DNA from: Pseudomonas sp.
GTDB lineage: Bacteria > Pseudomonadota > Gammaproteobacteria > Pseudomonadales > Pseudomonadaceae
NCBI RefSeq assembly: GCF_030147005.1
Contig: NZ_JASLAW010000165.1
Span: 41,371-105,370 of the forward strand
Direction of reading: 5' to 3'
Length of the DNA stretch: 64,000 nt
A model generated the notes under the pieces. That model saw only the letters and a list, made by a program, of their open reading frames with translations. It was not told where the DNA came from and searched no databases. This document shows, piece after piece, positions 25,901-34,099 of the stretch. How positions within the stretch are numbered: position 1 is the stretch's first letter; each line of letters opens with the position of its first letter. The translations under genes were made by a program, and so were the position numbers.

Positions 25901-27677
25901 TGTCTTCGCGGTTCCACTCGATGATGCCGTTAGCGACACCCCAATCTTTCAGGGCCTCATCGTGCGCGTGCCGGGCAGCGTGCCGTTCTTCAGGAAACAC
26001 CGGCATCTGATCGGCGCGCTGCATGACCTGCGCAAACGTCATCTTGCTGGTTGAACCGGGCGCCTGCGCCTCAATGCGCGCCACCGCCGTGCTGAAGCTC
26101 ACCCATGTGTGGGAGCCAAATTTAACTTGTTCCGGTATGTCCCTGACCAACAGGTGGGGGGCCTTGCGCGACAACAGGATCGCCACGGCAAGAGGCGCGG
26201 TGCGCGGCGTGGCCTTTTTGACAAGCACTAAATGGTCCGCCATCAGACTTTTTATGCTTGATGCGCTCTGCCCCGATAGCTGCGCGTGGGCGAAGTCGAA
26301 GCCCGCGGACTCTGTTCTTTTCGAGTTTGGCGAAAACAGGGATGGGCTCTGCTCCAGTGAAAGTTGAAGTGCCGCCAGCATCCAGTCCTGTAGAGATTCA
26401 CGCGAAGGTAGCTTGCCCAAATGTTCCTCGGCGATATGCCCCATCCATCGCGCCTGGCTGGTACCGAGAATTTCGGCGAGCAAACGGTGAGGGTCGCCAT
26501 CGACGGTGCTCAGATTGCGGGTCCAGCACTTAAACAAGTTATCGTCTAACGAGTCTTTGAGGTAATGACGAATCGCCGAGTGCAGCTTGCGCTGGTCCTC
26601 GGTGCTCAGCGGTGCAGACGATGACAGCGCGCCGCCGAGATCGCCGAGGGGAGGCTTCACCGGCGGTGCGCCACGCAAGGCTTCGGCCACACTCATCAAT
26701 TCATCATGATTGCTGGGAACCGGTATTCCCTTATCAAGCAGGTAGCGGTGCAGGCTGACGTTCGCGCCATCGCTCAGGCCGTGCTCTCGAACATAGGATG
26801 AACCGCGTTCAACAGAGAACGGAGTCTCTTTAAATACTTCCAATTGGGCAGAGGTAAACAAGGCGGCGCGTTGCTCGGCAGTGCTGAACGCGTTGGGCCC
26901 CGATAAAGCTGCCAACTGCCTCGCCACACTTCCTTCTAATTGCATACCCAAGGCGAACCGTTCTTCCATATCGGCCAACTGCAGCTTTTGAAAACTCAAG
27001 TCTTGCTTGGACGGATTGTGCGAATCCACGTAACTAAGTGCCGGCCCCTCCAGGATTTTATCGGCATACGCTCGAATGGTTGCTTCCTGGCTGGACGTGC
27101 TCTTGGAAGCATCGAAGGGAACAGGCGTGCCGTAGAACATGCTGATGTCCAGCAGCTGCGCAGCGTTTTTTTCACCACTTGTGACGACGCCGCCATTGGG
27201 CGTAAGCATTCGGGCAGCGTTGATGAGCAAGGGCCAACCTGGAAAGTCATCAATGCCTGACGTCCTGAGTTGGTTCTCCGACCTGGAAGTGAGGGTGCCC
27301 ATAGAGGCGTTAATCATGAGGTTTGCGGGGAGGGCAATGTTTTTCTCGGCTGCCCAATGCCTCATCGCTCGCCCGCCCAGAATGTTGTGAAGGTGCGTTC
27401 GCCACTGGCCGAAGTGGGAGTCGGGCGGGATCGAATTGAGGGTCAGCTTGTTGGGATTCAAGTTGTGTTTGTACAACACTGGCGTTTGTAAGGCGCTGGC
27501 GTACTGCCGGGTCAACTGTGCGTCCCCTGCAGACTGGGTGCTGTCATCTGCAACAGGCTCCAGCGAGGGGTCAGCCGTTGGGGAAGGAGAAGGAGAGAGC
27601 GCTTGCGCGACCTGCTCCAGGAACGTTGCTGTCATGGGAGCAGAGAATGGCAACGTCGTGCGGGGCACATTAATCAT
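22968..27677 (-). CDS. Large toxin-like protein with two papain-like Cys/His segments
   Basis: About 1569 aa from the ATG at 27677 (AGGA 11 bases upstream); a frame open to 27761 has no ribosome site. There is no signal peptide. Residues about 10-50 are Ser/Pro-rich linker. The region around residues 680-800 (FERAFHTFVDNYE, LPLADREIIEYGA) resembles the dermonecrotic-toxin-type DUF6543 domain of large Pseudomonas toxins. A hydrophobic Gly/Ala-rich stretch (about 900-985) could insert in a membrane. Near the C-terminus, DGQCAAISRLMATAM (C1197), SPGHAIAAG (H1286) and FNEPNYG (N1304/E1305) follow the YopT/C58 protease pattern. A second set, LCYDASLRVAQAE (C1408), FGHTVYI (H1485) and FNTNSY (N1501/N1503), repeats it. 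The DNA is clearly AT-richer than its neighbours. It is probably a secreted effector, but target and export route are unknown. Confidence 0.62.
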   Translation of the reverse strand: MINVPRTTLPFSAPMTATFLEQVAQALSPSPSPTADPSLEPVADDSTQSAGDAQLTRQYASALQTPVLYKHNLNPNKLTLNSIPPDSHFGQWRTHLHNILGGRAMRHWAAEKNIALPANLMINASMGTLTSRSENQLRTSGIDDFPGWPLLINAARMLTPNGGVVTSGEKNAAQLLDISMFYGTPVPFDASKSTSSQEATIRAYADKILEGPALSYVDSHNPSKQDLSFQKLQLADMEERFALGMQLEGSVARQLAALSGPNAFSTAEQRAALFTSAQLEVFKETPFSVERGSSYVREHGLSDGANVSLHRYLLDKGIPVPSNHDELMSVAEALRGAPPVKPPLGDLGGALSSSAPLSTEDQRKLHSAIRHYLKDSLDDNLFKCWTRNLSTVDGDPHRLLAEILGTSQARWMGHIAEEHLGKLPSRESLQDWMLAALQLSLEQSPSLFSPNSKRTESAGFDFAHAQLSGQSASSIKSLMADHLVLVKKATPRTAPLAVAILLSRKAPHLLVRDIPEQVKFGSHTWVSFSTAVARIEAQAPGSTSKMTFAQVMQRADQMPVFPEERHAARHAHDEALKDWGVANGIIEWNREDTYTDAQMTKVRGAFNEQVTELNAASTAFATQMPEFQKMGLKKLQQMMPHLSLEDLQEKYITRDTAHHDSPGPYSVLDLYLTNRLRPTDLEWRASHHKISLPAIRATLSTQQSSLSELKADFERAFHTFVDNYETAIATQTKNLISSLPLADREIIEYGALAVAKEVLVVSHSFTGVITNYPRSESKLILHSVHNDKVHVYEVDYYNNTVRKREDLSGLTPGSQKVKFGKQALQLLPVTPAGTYTENLLNEHGKKRIPESYFSERTRYIADAKLKIADMGSYKKMAEGLTTFDTEVSINKKVGEFFLNLVPLYSAVTHFTKGNIGAGIVDLALDGLGFFVGFGAAAKGAKALKAGASTFRHAARGVKILGRATLSAVNPLDGVGALLGAVGAGGKQLASHGARQFTEWAMAGAYKYDLLKKVFGNFDAGAIGTAKINGEIAEVAAVTWNAKWYALDPFTMKPHGLPLNDFLPSPRLEAEALGKWNTASDPVSKISDDVINKWNKIITHHRSKIEFDNGYRIGDVDTVPRLSSAKKRADFMKLAAKPGLSSEQLGVIVRKFDEYAYTFGKRSAFRFVDNIEPRFGSVVPMPQVSYIGMTSQLSDGQCAAISRLMATAMEEGKDLTLIRNMYTAAAFPADPACRRFIEKLNKLQLKIQTPTAFYATKKAELLSYQDIVKKLDGFTSTRSIMIDSPGHAIAAGVKIEDGKKTFWFNEPNYGLATFDDADLMTRGLDKHFRDKKLDVQYKTHGTDRTKLEFKVFDHDNEWRKVNSVFDSEFNDLYKTPLTPSGQPISISHRELAQTWEKLHLNPDNQAFLCYDASLRVAQAEKTISPKAFDVVMAAIDLKGTSNYSSRYLELMDIKPGSQKALFNPEDITESGFLNFKHAHKDGEFGHTVYIQKTNNNELYLFNTNSYSLDAAMLSNNNPFQIHGGLTVYNITGDKHKGLQDFLNGFGGDTPWEFAFTPASTLNANIKKLTT

Positions 27678-27855
27678 TGATGGAGTTTTCCTAGCCGATG
27701 CTCTTGAATTTTTTCCGTTGAGCGCAAGCTTTTCGTGGAAAAAAAAAGACACCGATTCCATCTTTTTTGTCGGGGGCTGGTAACAGTTGGTTGCAGCGTG
27801 GGGCGTATCGCCCGCACAGGAAGGCGTCTTTTTCAGAGCGCATCCCCACGGTCGA

Positions 27856-29526
27856 TTACGCCAGAATCATTTCCCGTACCTTTTCCGTCAATAAATCAAA
27901 CGTAAACGGCTTGGTGATCAACTGCATCCCGGGGTCCAGGAAGCCACCGCGCACTGCCGCGTGTTCGGCATAACCGGTGATAAACAGCACCTTGAGGCCG
28001 GGGCGGATCTGCCGCCCGATTTCCGCCAGTTGCCGGCCGTTCATGCCGGGCAGGCCGACGTCGCTGATCATCAGGTCGATGCGTTGTTCGGACTCGATGA
28101 TGGGCACTGCTGTGTTGGCGTCGCCGGCCACGACAAAGGCATAGCCCAACTCTTTGAGCACCGCGCTCACCAGTACGCGTACAGCCGGGTCGTCTTCAAC
28201 GATCAGCACCGTTTCGCCCTCATTGGCGAACGGCAACATGGCGGGGTTAACCACGGCGTCAGCGATGACTTCTCCCACAAAGCGCGGCAGGAACAAACTG
28301 ACGGTCGTGCCCTTGCCGACTTCGCTGTGCAGGGTTACATGCCCACGGGATTGGCGGGCAAACCCGTAGATCATCGACAAGCCCAGGCCGGTGCCCTGGC
28401 CGATCGGCTTGGTGGTGAAGAACGGGTCGAACACCCGTCCCATGACGCTTTCCGGAATGCCGCAGCCGGTGTCGCTGACGCTCAGCTCGACGTAATCGCC
28501 GGGGCTCAAGGTGCCATAAGCGGCGGTGAATACGCTGTCGAGGTGGCGGTTGGTGGTCTCCACGGTGAGGCTGCCGCCGCTGGGCATCGCATCACGCGCG
28601 TTGATCACCAGGTTGAGCAGGGCGCTTTCCAGTTGATTCGGGTCGGCTTCGGCCGTCCACAGGGAGTCGCTGAGGCGCATTTGCAGGCAGATGCTTTCGT
28701 TGATGCTGCGCTGCAGCAATTCGCCCATGGAGGTGACCAGTTGATTGATCTCCACGGGTTTGGGGTCCAGCGACTGTCTGCGCGAGAACGCCAGCAGACG
28801 GTGGGTGAGGCCGGCGGCACGGTTGGCCGAGGTCACACCCAGGTCAATCAGGCTGTCGAGATCGTCCAGCTTGCCCCGCGCCACTCGCCGGCGCAGCAAT
28901 TCGAGGCTACCGATGATCCCGGTCAGCATATTGTTGAAGTCATGGGCAATGCCGCCGGTCAGTTGGCCGACGGCTTCCATTTTTTGCGACTGGCGCAGGG
29001 CGTCTTCGTTGCTGCGCAATTGCGCGGTACGTTCCTCCACCTGCTGCTCGAGGGTTTCCAGGGTGCGTTGCAGCCGCAGTTCACTGGCACTCAGATCAAT
29101 CAGGCGGTCCCGCGCCTCATATTGCCGTCGTCGCCCGCGCAGGGCGGTACTCACCAGGCTGATCAGGGTCACGGGGTGGAACGGGCGCTCAAGGAAAGTA
29201 ACGTTGCCCAATAGCCCGCTCAGGTGCGATGAGACGTTTTGCTCGCTGCCGCCGTGATGGGTCATCAGTACGATGGGCAGGTCAGACCAGGCCGGTTGCT
29301 GGTGCAGATACTCCAGCAACGGCTCCATGTCTACGCCGCGCAAAGCTTCAGCCGCGATGATAAGCAGGCCAGCGCCCTCGTCCAGCGCTTCGCACAAGCC
29401 GGGCAGGCTGGCGGCAACCATGCCATGGTAGCCGGCCTCATTAAGCATCATCAGCGCCAACGAGCTGTCGCGCCCCAACGGCGCGAGGATGATGGCGCGT
29501 TCAAAGACTAAAGAAACGGGGGTCAC
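27856..29526 (-). CDS. Hybrid histidine kinase with degenerate N-terminal receiver
   Basis: A 556-aa soluble kinase. Residues 8-130 have a receiver-like fold, but the phospho-acceptor position reads IIAAEAL, without Asp. A coiled coil (about 145-180), HisKA with H195 in GGIAHDFNNML, HATPase (NLVINARDAMP, GTGLGLSMIYG) and a C-terminal receiver with D489 in MISDVGLPGMNG follow. It starts with GTG overlapping the KaiC stop by four bases, so the two proteins are coupled and probably act together. Sequence around the His places it in the FixL/NtrB-like kinase class. Confidence 0.9.
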   Translation of the reverse strand: MTPVSLVFERAIILAPLGRDSSLALMMLNEAGYHGMVAASLPGLCEALDEGAGLLIIAAEALRGVDMEPLLEYLHQQPAWSDLPIVLMTHHGGSEQNVSSHLSGLLGNVTFLERPFHPVTLISLVSTALRGRRRQYEARDRLIDLSASELRLQRTLETLEQQVEERTAQLRSNEDALRQSQKMEAVGQLTGGIAHDFNNMLTGIIGSLELLRRRVARGKLDDLDSLIDLGVTSANRAAGLTHRLLAFSRRQSLDPKPVEINQLVTSMGELLQRSINESICLQMRLSDSLWTAEADPNQLESALLNLVINARDAMPSGGSLTVETTNRHLDSVFTAAYGTLSPGDYVELSVSDTGCGIPESVMGRVFDPFFTTKPIGQGTGLGLSMIYGFARQSRGHVTLHSEVGKGTTVSLFLPRFVGEVIADAVVNPAMLPFANEGETVLIVEDDPAVRVLVSAVLKELGYAFVVAGDANTAVPIIESEQRIDLMISDVGLPGMNGRQLAEIGRQIRPGLKVLFITGYAEHAAVRGGFLDPGMQLITKPFTFDLLTEKVREMILA

Positions 29527-31025
29527 ACTTCCTCTTCCTTGAGCAAAGGCGAACCGGCGCCCATGTAAATCGGAATGCCGCGCAGCACGCCCTGGAAATT
29601 ATCCAGAGGTTCGCCGACGGTCATGCCGCGACTGCTGATGCGGTACTCACGAATCGTCGATTCATGGGTGCCGGTGCGTTTTTTGATCACCGAAATGGCC
29701 CGGCGCACCTTGCCCAGTGCTTCGAAGTAACGCAGCAGGATCACGGTATCGGCCAGGTAGGTAATATCCACCGGGGTCTGCATGTCGCCAACCAGGCCAT
29801 GCTGGGCGACGGTCATGAATGTCGCAGCGCCACGCCGGTTGAGATACAGCAGCAGTTCGTGCATATGCAGGATCAGCGCGTTCTCTTCCGGCATGGACGC
29901 CTGATAGCCGTTGATACTGTCGATCACCACGGTTTTGATGCCGCCTTCGTCAACGCAGCGGCGTACCCGGTGTGAGAATTCGCCAGGGGACAGTTCGGCC
30001 GCGTCGACCTGTTCGATCAACAGGTTGCCGGTGGCTTGCAGCGCAGCCAAGTCGATGCCCATGTTTTTCATGCGCTCGAACAGCAGGCCCATCTCTTCGT
30101 CAAAAATAAACAGCGCGGCTTTTTCGCCACGTTCTACGGCAGCGGCGGCGAAGACCATTGAGATCAGCGATTTGCCGGTGCCGGCGGGGCCAAGGATCAA
30201 GCTGCTGGAGCCGGTCTCGACGCCGCCGCCCATCAGGGCATCAAGTTCGTTGATGCCGCTGCTCATGGTCTGGCGCGTGTAACGGCCCCGATGTTCGGCC
30301 GCCACCAGGCGCGGGAACACATGCACACCGTCGGCCATGATAGTGAAGTCATGAAAACCACCACGGTACTTCTGGCCCCGGTACTTCACCACCCGCACCC
30401 GGCGACGTTCGGCACCATAGTTGGGCGTCAGCTCTTCAAGGCGAATCACACCATGGGCCACGCTGTGAACGGTTTTATCGAGGGATTCGGTGGTCAGGTC
30501 GTCGAGCAGCAGCACAGTGGCGTCATACCGCACAAAGTAGTGCTTGATCGCCAGGATCTGGCGGCGATAGCGCAAGGAGCTTTGCGCCAGCAGGCGGATT
30601 TCCGACAAACTGTCGACCACCACGCGCGTGGGCTTGACCCGTTCCACCACTTCAAAAATCTGCCGCGTGGCTTCGCCCAGTTCCAAGTCGGAGGAGTACA
30701 GCAGGCTCTGCTGATGCTCGGCGTTGAGCAGGCTTTCCGGCGGCGTCAGTTCGAAAATATGAATATTGTCGTCCAGGTCCCAGCCATGAGACTTCGCGCC
30801 TTGGCGCAGTTCATGCTCGGTTTCGGACAAGGTGATATACAACGATTTCTCACCGTTTTTCGCTCCCGCCTGCAAGAAGTGCAGGGCGACGGTGGTTTTA
30901 CCCGTGCCAGGCTCGCCTTCCAGAAGAAACAAGTGGCTGCGTGATAGCCCCCCGGAAAGAATGTCATCAAGACCTTCGATGCCGGTGGCTGCCTTTTCAC
31001 TCAAAAGCGAATTTGATGTAGACAA
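29523..31025 (-). CDS. KaiC-like double-domain ATPase
   Basis: A 500-aa protein with two RecA-like KaiC domains. The first has Walker A GEPGTGKTT (37-45) and the catalytic pair reduced to SE (LSETE, E68 kept). The second has GPAGTGKSL and the full pair DEE. In cyanobacterial KaiC the autophosphorylated Ser431-Thr432 lie in ISTITDT; here the aligned segment is ITYLADT, giving T422-Y423, so the clock phosphosite pair is changed. No kaiA or kaiB is nearby. Coupled to the downstream hybrid kinase, it most likely acts as an ATP-driven switch for that kinase, in stress signalling rather than a true clock. Confidence 0.88.
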   Translation of the reverse strand: MSTSNSLLSEKAATGIEGLDDILSGGLSRSHLFLLEGEPGTGKTTVALHFLQAGAKNGEKSLYITLSETEHELRQGAKSHGWDLDDNIHIFELTPPESLLNAEHQQSLLYSSDLELGEATRQIFEVVERVKPTRVVVDSLSEIRLLAQSSLRYRRQILAIKHYFVRYDATVLLLDDLTTESLDKTVHSVAHGVIRLEELTPNYGAERRRVRVVKYRGQKYRGGFHDFTIMADGVHVFPRLVAAEHRGRYTRQTMSSGINELDALMGGGVETGSSSLILGPAGTGKSLISMVFAAAAVERGEKAALFIFDEEMGLLFERMKNMGIDLAALQATGNLLIEQVDAAELSPGEFSHRVRRCVDEGGIKTVVIDSINGYQASMPEENALILHMHELLLYLNRRGAATFMTVAQHGLVGDMQTPVDITYLADTVILLRYFEALGKVRRAISVIKKRTGTHESTIREYRISSRGMTVGEPLDNFQGVLRGIPIYMGAGSPLLKEEEV

Positions 31026-31166
31026 GAAGTGCCCTCAGGTCACGTACAAGTTCAGGGCACGCCGTTGGGCGCGCCATATTCACTTGACCCTATCGCTTTG
31101 TAGCGGTTCAACGTTTTGAATGATTTGTAGAAAACCTGGCGACTTTTACAAGTTTTTGGAGCGTGG

Positions 31167-32225
31167 TCACAACCCCTGCTGCAACGCCGGGTCGTCCGGA
31201 TTCTGTTGCTCCAGCTGCGCCAGCAGCACCTGGACGTTTTGCAATTGACCGCTCTCTTTCCAGTAATTGACCAGCAGCACGCGCGCTTTGCGGTTGGCCG
31301 GGTGGCGCTGGACGATGTCTTCCAACTGCCGCTGAGCGGCCTCCAGTTCCTCCTGGTCGTGCAGCGTGGTGGCCAGGTCGAAACGGTAATCCTGGTTGTC
31401 CGGCTCAAGCTCCACCGCTTTGGACAGGCCAAGCAGGGCATAGGCGCGCTCGCCATGGTGCAGCAGCCACATGCCCAGGGCGTGTTGCAGGTAGGCCGAT
31501 TCCGGGTGCGCCGCCAATTGCTGCGCCAGCAGTTGGCGCGACTCGTCGGTCTTGCCCTGTTTATCCAGCAGCTCGATCTGCGCCACCACCGCCTGCAGGT
31601 TGTCCGGTTGCAGCCGCATGGCCTGCTGCAGCGCATTTTGCGCATCCGGCAGCAGGGCGCTGTGGATATACAGGCGCGCCAGTTGAATCCAGCCTTCGGC
31701 GGTTTCGGGCTGGGCCTTGAGGGTTTTCGCGAATTCGTCGAGCACTTGCTGCAGCGGGCCGAAATACAGGCCCAGGGTATCCGGCGACAGGCCGAGCAGG
31801 GCGTTGGCGGCGGTAAAGCGCACTTCCTGCTCGGGGTCATCGAGTACCGGGCCGAGCAGCAAGGTGCGCTGGCCGGTCGGCACCAGGCCGACAATGCTGT
31901 GGATCGCCGCTTCACGCACGAGGGGCGATTCATTGGCCAAGTCTTTATCCGCCAGTTTCAGCGCTTGGGGGCTGGGATAGTTAGGCAACTCGGCATGCAG
32001 CGTAGCGCGCCGCTCAGGTGAAAGGTCCGGCCGCCCCAGCTGTTGATACAACACCCGCGCCGCGCCCGGCTCACCATTGCGTGCCTGCTTCAAGGCCTTG
32101 GAATAACCATGGGCAATCGCCGGGGGCGCCGCCACCGGCGTGGAGCGGGAGAACAACCAGGTGATCAACACGATCGACAGCAGGGCGCACAGGCCGATGA
32201 TGGAGTAACGGCGTGACTTTGACAT
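31167..32225 (-). CDS. Membrane-anchored TPR protein
   Basis: A 352-aa protein starting MSKSRRYSIIGLCALL with one N-terminal membrane anchor (about 6-25). Next comes a HEAT-like helical pair (ESPLVREAAIHSIVGLV and EQEVRFTAANALLGL, about 98-150), then at least four tetratricopeptide repeats to the C-terminus (GWIQLARLYIHSALLPDAQNA, YLQHALGMWLLHHGERAYA and others). Such proteins are scaffolds, here probably on the periplasmic face. The frame is open to a TTG at 32264, but the ATG at 32225 directly precedes a proper basic-plus-hydrophobic start. No partner is evident. Confidence 0.8.
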   Translation of the reverse strand: MSKSRRYSIIGLCALLSIVLITWLFSRSTPVAAPPAIAHGYSKALKQARNGEPGAARVLYQQLGRPDLSPERRATLHAELPNYPSPQALKLADKDLANESPLVREAAIHSIVGLVPTGQRTLLLGPVLDDPEQEVRFTAANALLGLSPDTLGLYFGPLQQVLDEFAKTLKAQPETAEGWIQLARLYIHSALLPDAQNALQQAMRLQPDNLQAVVAQIELLDKQGKTDESRQLLAQQLAAHPESAYLQHALGMWLLHHGERAYALLGLSKAVELEPDNQDYRFDLATTLHDQEELEAAQRQLEDIVQRHPANRKARVLLVNYWKESGQLQNVQVLLAQLEQQNPDDPALQQGL

Positions 32226-32428
32226 GCGGGTGTCCGAAGGCAGGGTACGGGTACAAAGCCTCAAGCTTCGGCCAGTGCAGGGCGAGTGTCAAACCTGATT
32301 GGCCAAACCAGTCAGCCATGTTGGCGGCTTTGACCATTGCTGGTGGCAATGCTCCAGAGCGACTATTTGAGGGCGATTGACCTCCTGGAAAGTGTCCTTA
32401 AAACAAAAACACACAAGGAACTGAAGCG

Positions 32429-34078
32429 ATGCGTGATTATCTGGCCGCCACCACCGAGTTCGATTACCAGCACACCGTCGACGCCACCCTGGCCGGCAAC
32501 CTGCAGGCGCTCAACGCCTGCGTGGAGTGCTGTGACCGGCACGCGCTGCCCGGGCGTATCGCGCTGTTCTGGGAAAGCAAGGACGGGCGCAGCGCCACGG
32601 CAACCTTTACCGAGTTGCAAGACCAGGCCTCACGCTTTGCCAATTTCCTGCTGGCTCAGGGCGTCAAGCGCGGTGACAAAGTCGCCGGCCTGTTGCCGCG
32701 TACGGCCGAGTTGCTGGTGGTGGTGTTCGCCACCTGGCGTATCGGCGCAGTCTATCAACCATTGTTTACGGCATTCGGGCCCAAGGCCATTGAGCATCGC
32801 CTGAACAGTTCCGGCGCCGCCCTGGTCGTCACCGATGCAGTGAACCGGCCCAAGCTCGCCGAGGTGGATGGCTGCCCAACCATCGTGACGGTTACCGGGG
32901 CCAAAGGCGAAGGCCTGGTGCGCGGCGATTTCAGCTTCTGGGCCGAACTGCCCCATTATTCCAACGTCTGCGAGCCCGTGCTGCTGGGCGCTGATGAACC
33001 CTTCCTGTTGATGTTCACCTCCGGCACCACCGGGCCGTCCAAAGCCTTGTCGGTGCCGCTCAAGGCGATTGTCGCGTTCCAGCGCTACACCCGCGACGCG
33101 GTGGACCTGCGCCCGGAAGACGCGTTCTGGAACGTGGCTGATCCGGGCTGGGCCTATGGCATCTATTTCGGCGTGACCGGGCCTTTGTCCATGGGCCATC
33201 CGATCACCTTCTACGATGGCCCGTTCACCCTGGAAAGCACGTGCCGGGTGATCAACAAATATGGCATCACCAACCTGACCGGTTCGCCCACCGCGTACCG
33301 ACTGTTGATTGCCGGTGGCGAGCAGTTCGCCCGCTCGATCAAGGGCAAGTTGCGCATCGTCAGCAGCGCCGGCGAACCGTTGAACCCCGAGGTGATTCGC
33401 TGGTTCGCCGAAAATCTCGGCGTGACTATCCACGACCACTACGGGCAGACCGAACTGGGCATGGTGCTGTGCAATCACCATGGCCTGGAACATCCAGTGC
33501 ATGTCGGCTCGGCGGGGTTCGCCTCGCCCGGGCATCGCATCGTGGTACTGGATGACAACCACCAGGAATTGCCCGCCGGCCAGCCCGGCATTCTCGCCAT
33601 CGACCGCGAGCAATCACCGATGTGCTGGTTCGCCGGGTATGACGGCGTGAAAACCAAAGCCTTTGTCGGCAAGTACTACCTCAGTGGCGACACCGTGGAG
33701 CTCAACGTGGACGGCAGCATCAGTTTTGTCGGGCGCAGTGATGACGTGATTACCACTTCCGGCTACCGCGTGGGGCCGTTCGACGTGGAAAGCGCGTTGG
33801 TCGAACACCCGGCCGTGATCGAAGCCGCCGTGGTCGGCAAGCCCTGCCCGGAGCGCACCGAACTGGTGAAAGCCTTTGTGGTGATCAACGAGCAATACCG
33901 CGCCACCCCGGAACTGGCCGAAGAGTTGCGTCTGCATGTGCGCCAGCGCCTGGCGGCCCATGCGTATCCGCGAGAAATCGAATTCGTCAGCGACTTGCCC
34001 AAGACCCCCAGCGGCAAGCTGCAACGCTTTATTTTGCGTAATCAGGAAATCGCCAAGGCCCAAGCGGCGGTGGCGTGA
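32429..34078 (+). CDS. Acyl-CoA synthetase, AMP-forming
   Basis: A 549-aa ANL-superfamily enzyme. The phosphate loop is TSGTTGPSK, the adenine motif HDHYGQTELG, the hinge YLSGDT through GRSDDVITTSGYRVGP, and the catalytic lysine sits in TPSGKLQR near the end. Length and motifs fit short or branched-chain acyl-CoA synthetases. AAGGAA lies before the ATG. It opens an operon with SDR, thiolase, acyl-CoA dehydrogenase and enoyl-CoA hydratase genes, so 2-methylbutyrate or a similar branched acid is the likely substrate; this is inferred from context. Confidence 0.88.
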   Translation: MRDYLAATTEFDYQHTVDATLAGNLQALNACVECCDRHALPGRIALFWESKDGRSATATFTELQDQASRFANFLLAQGVKRGDKVAGLLPRTAELLVVVFATWRIGAVYQPLFTAFGPKAIEHRLNSSGAALVVTDAVNRPKLAEVDGCPTIVTVTGAKGEGLVRGDFSFWAELPHYSNVCEPVLLGADEPFLLMFTSGTTGPSKALSVPLKAIVAFQRYTRDAVDLRPEDAFWNVADPGWAYGIYFGVTGPLSMGHPITFYDGPFTLESTCRVINKYGITNLTGSPTAYRLLIAGGEQFARSIKGKLRIVSSAGEPLNPEVIRWFAENLGVTIHDHYGQTELGMVLCNHHGLEHPVHVGSAGFASPGHRIVVLDDNHQELPAGQPGILAIDREQSPMCWFAGYDGVKTKAFVGKYYLSGDTVELNVDGSISFVGRSDDVITTSGYRVGPFDVESALVEHPAVIEAAVVGKPCPERTELVKAFVVINEQYRATPELAEELRLHVRQRLAAHAYPREIEFVSDLPKTPSGKLQRFILRNQEIAKAQAAVA

Positions 34079-34099
34079 TCCGTATAAAAGGAAACAGTG

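Noticed and set aside
27678..27761. Start of the toxin-like gene at 27761
   Set aside because: No ribosome site precedes that ATG, and the added 28 residues look random; the ATG at 27677 has AGGA upstream.
29523..31025. A true circadian clock locus
   Set aside because: Only a KaiC-like protein is present; KaiA and KaiB are missing and the Ser-Thr phosphosite pair is altered.
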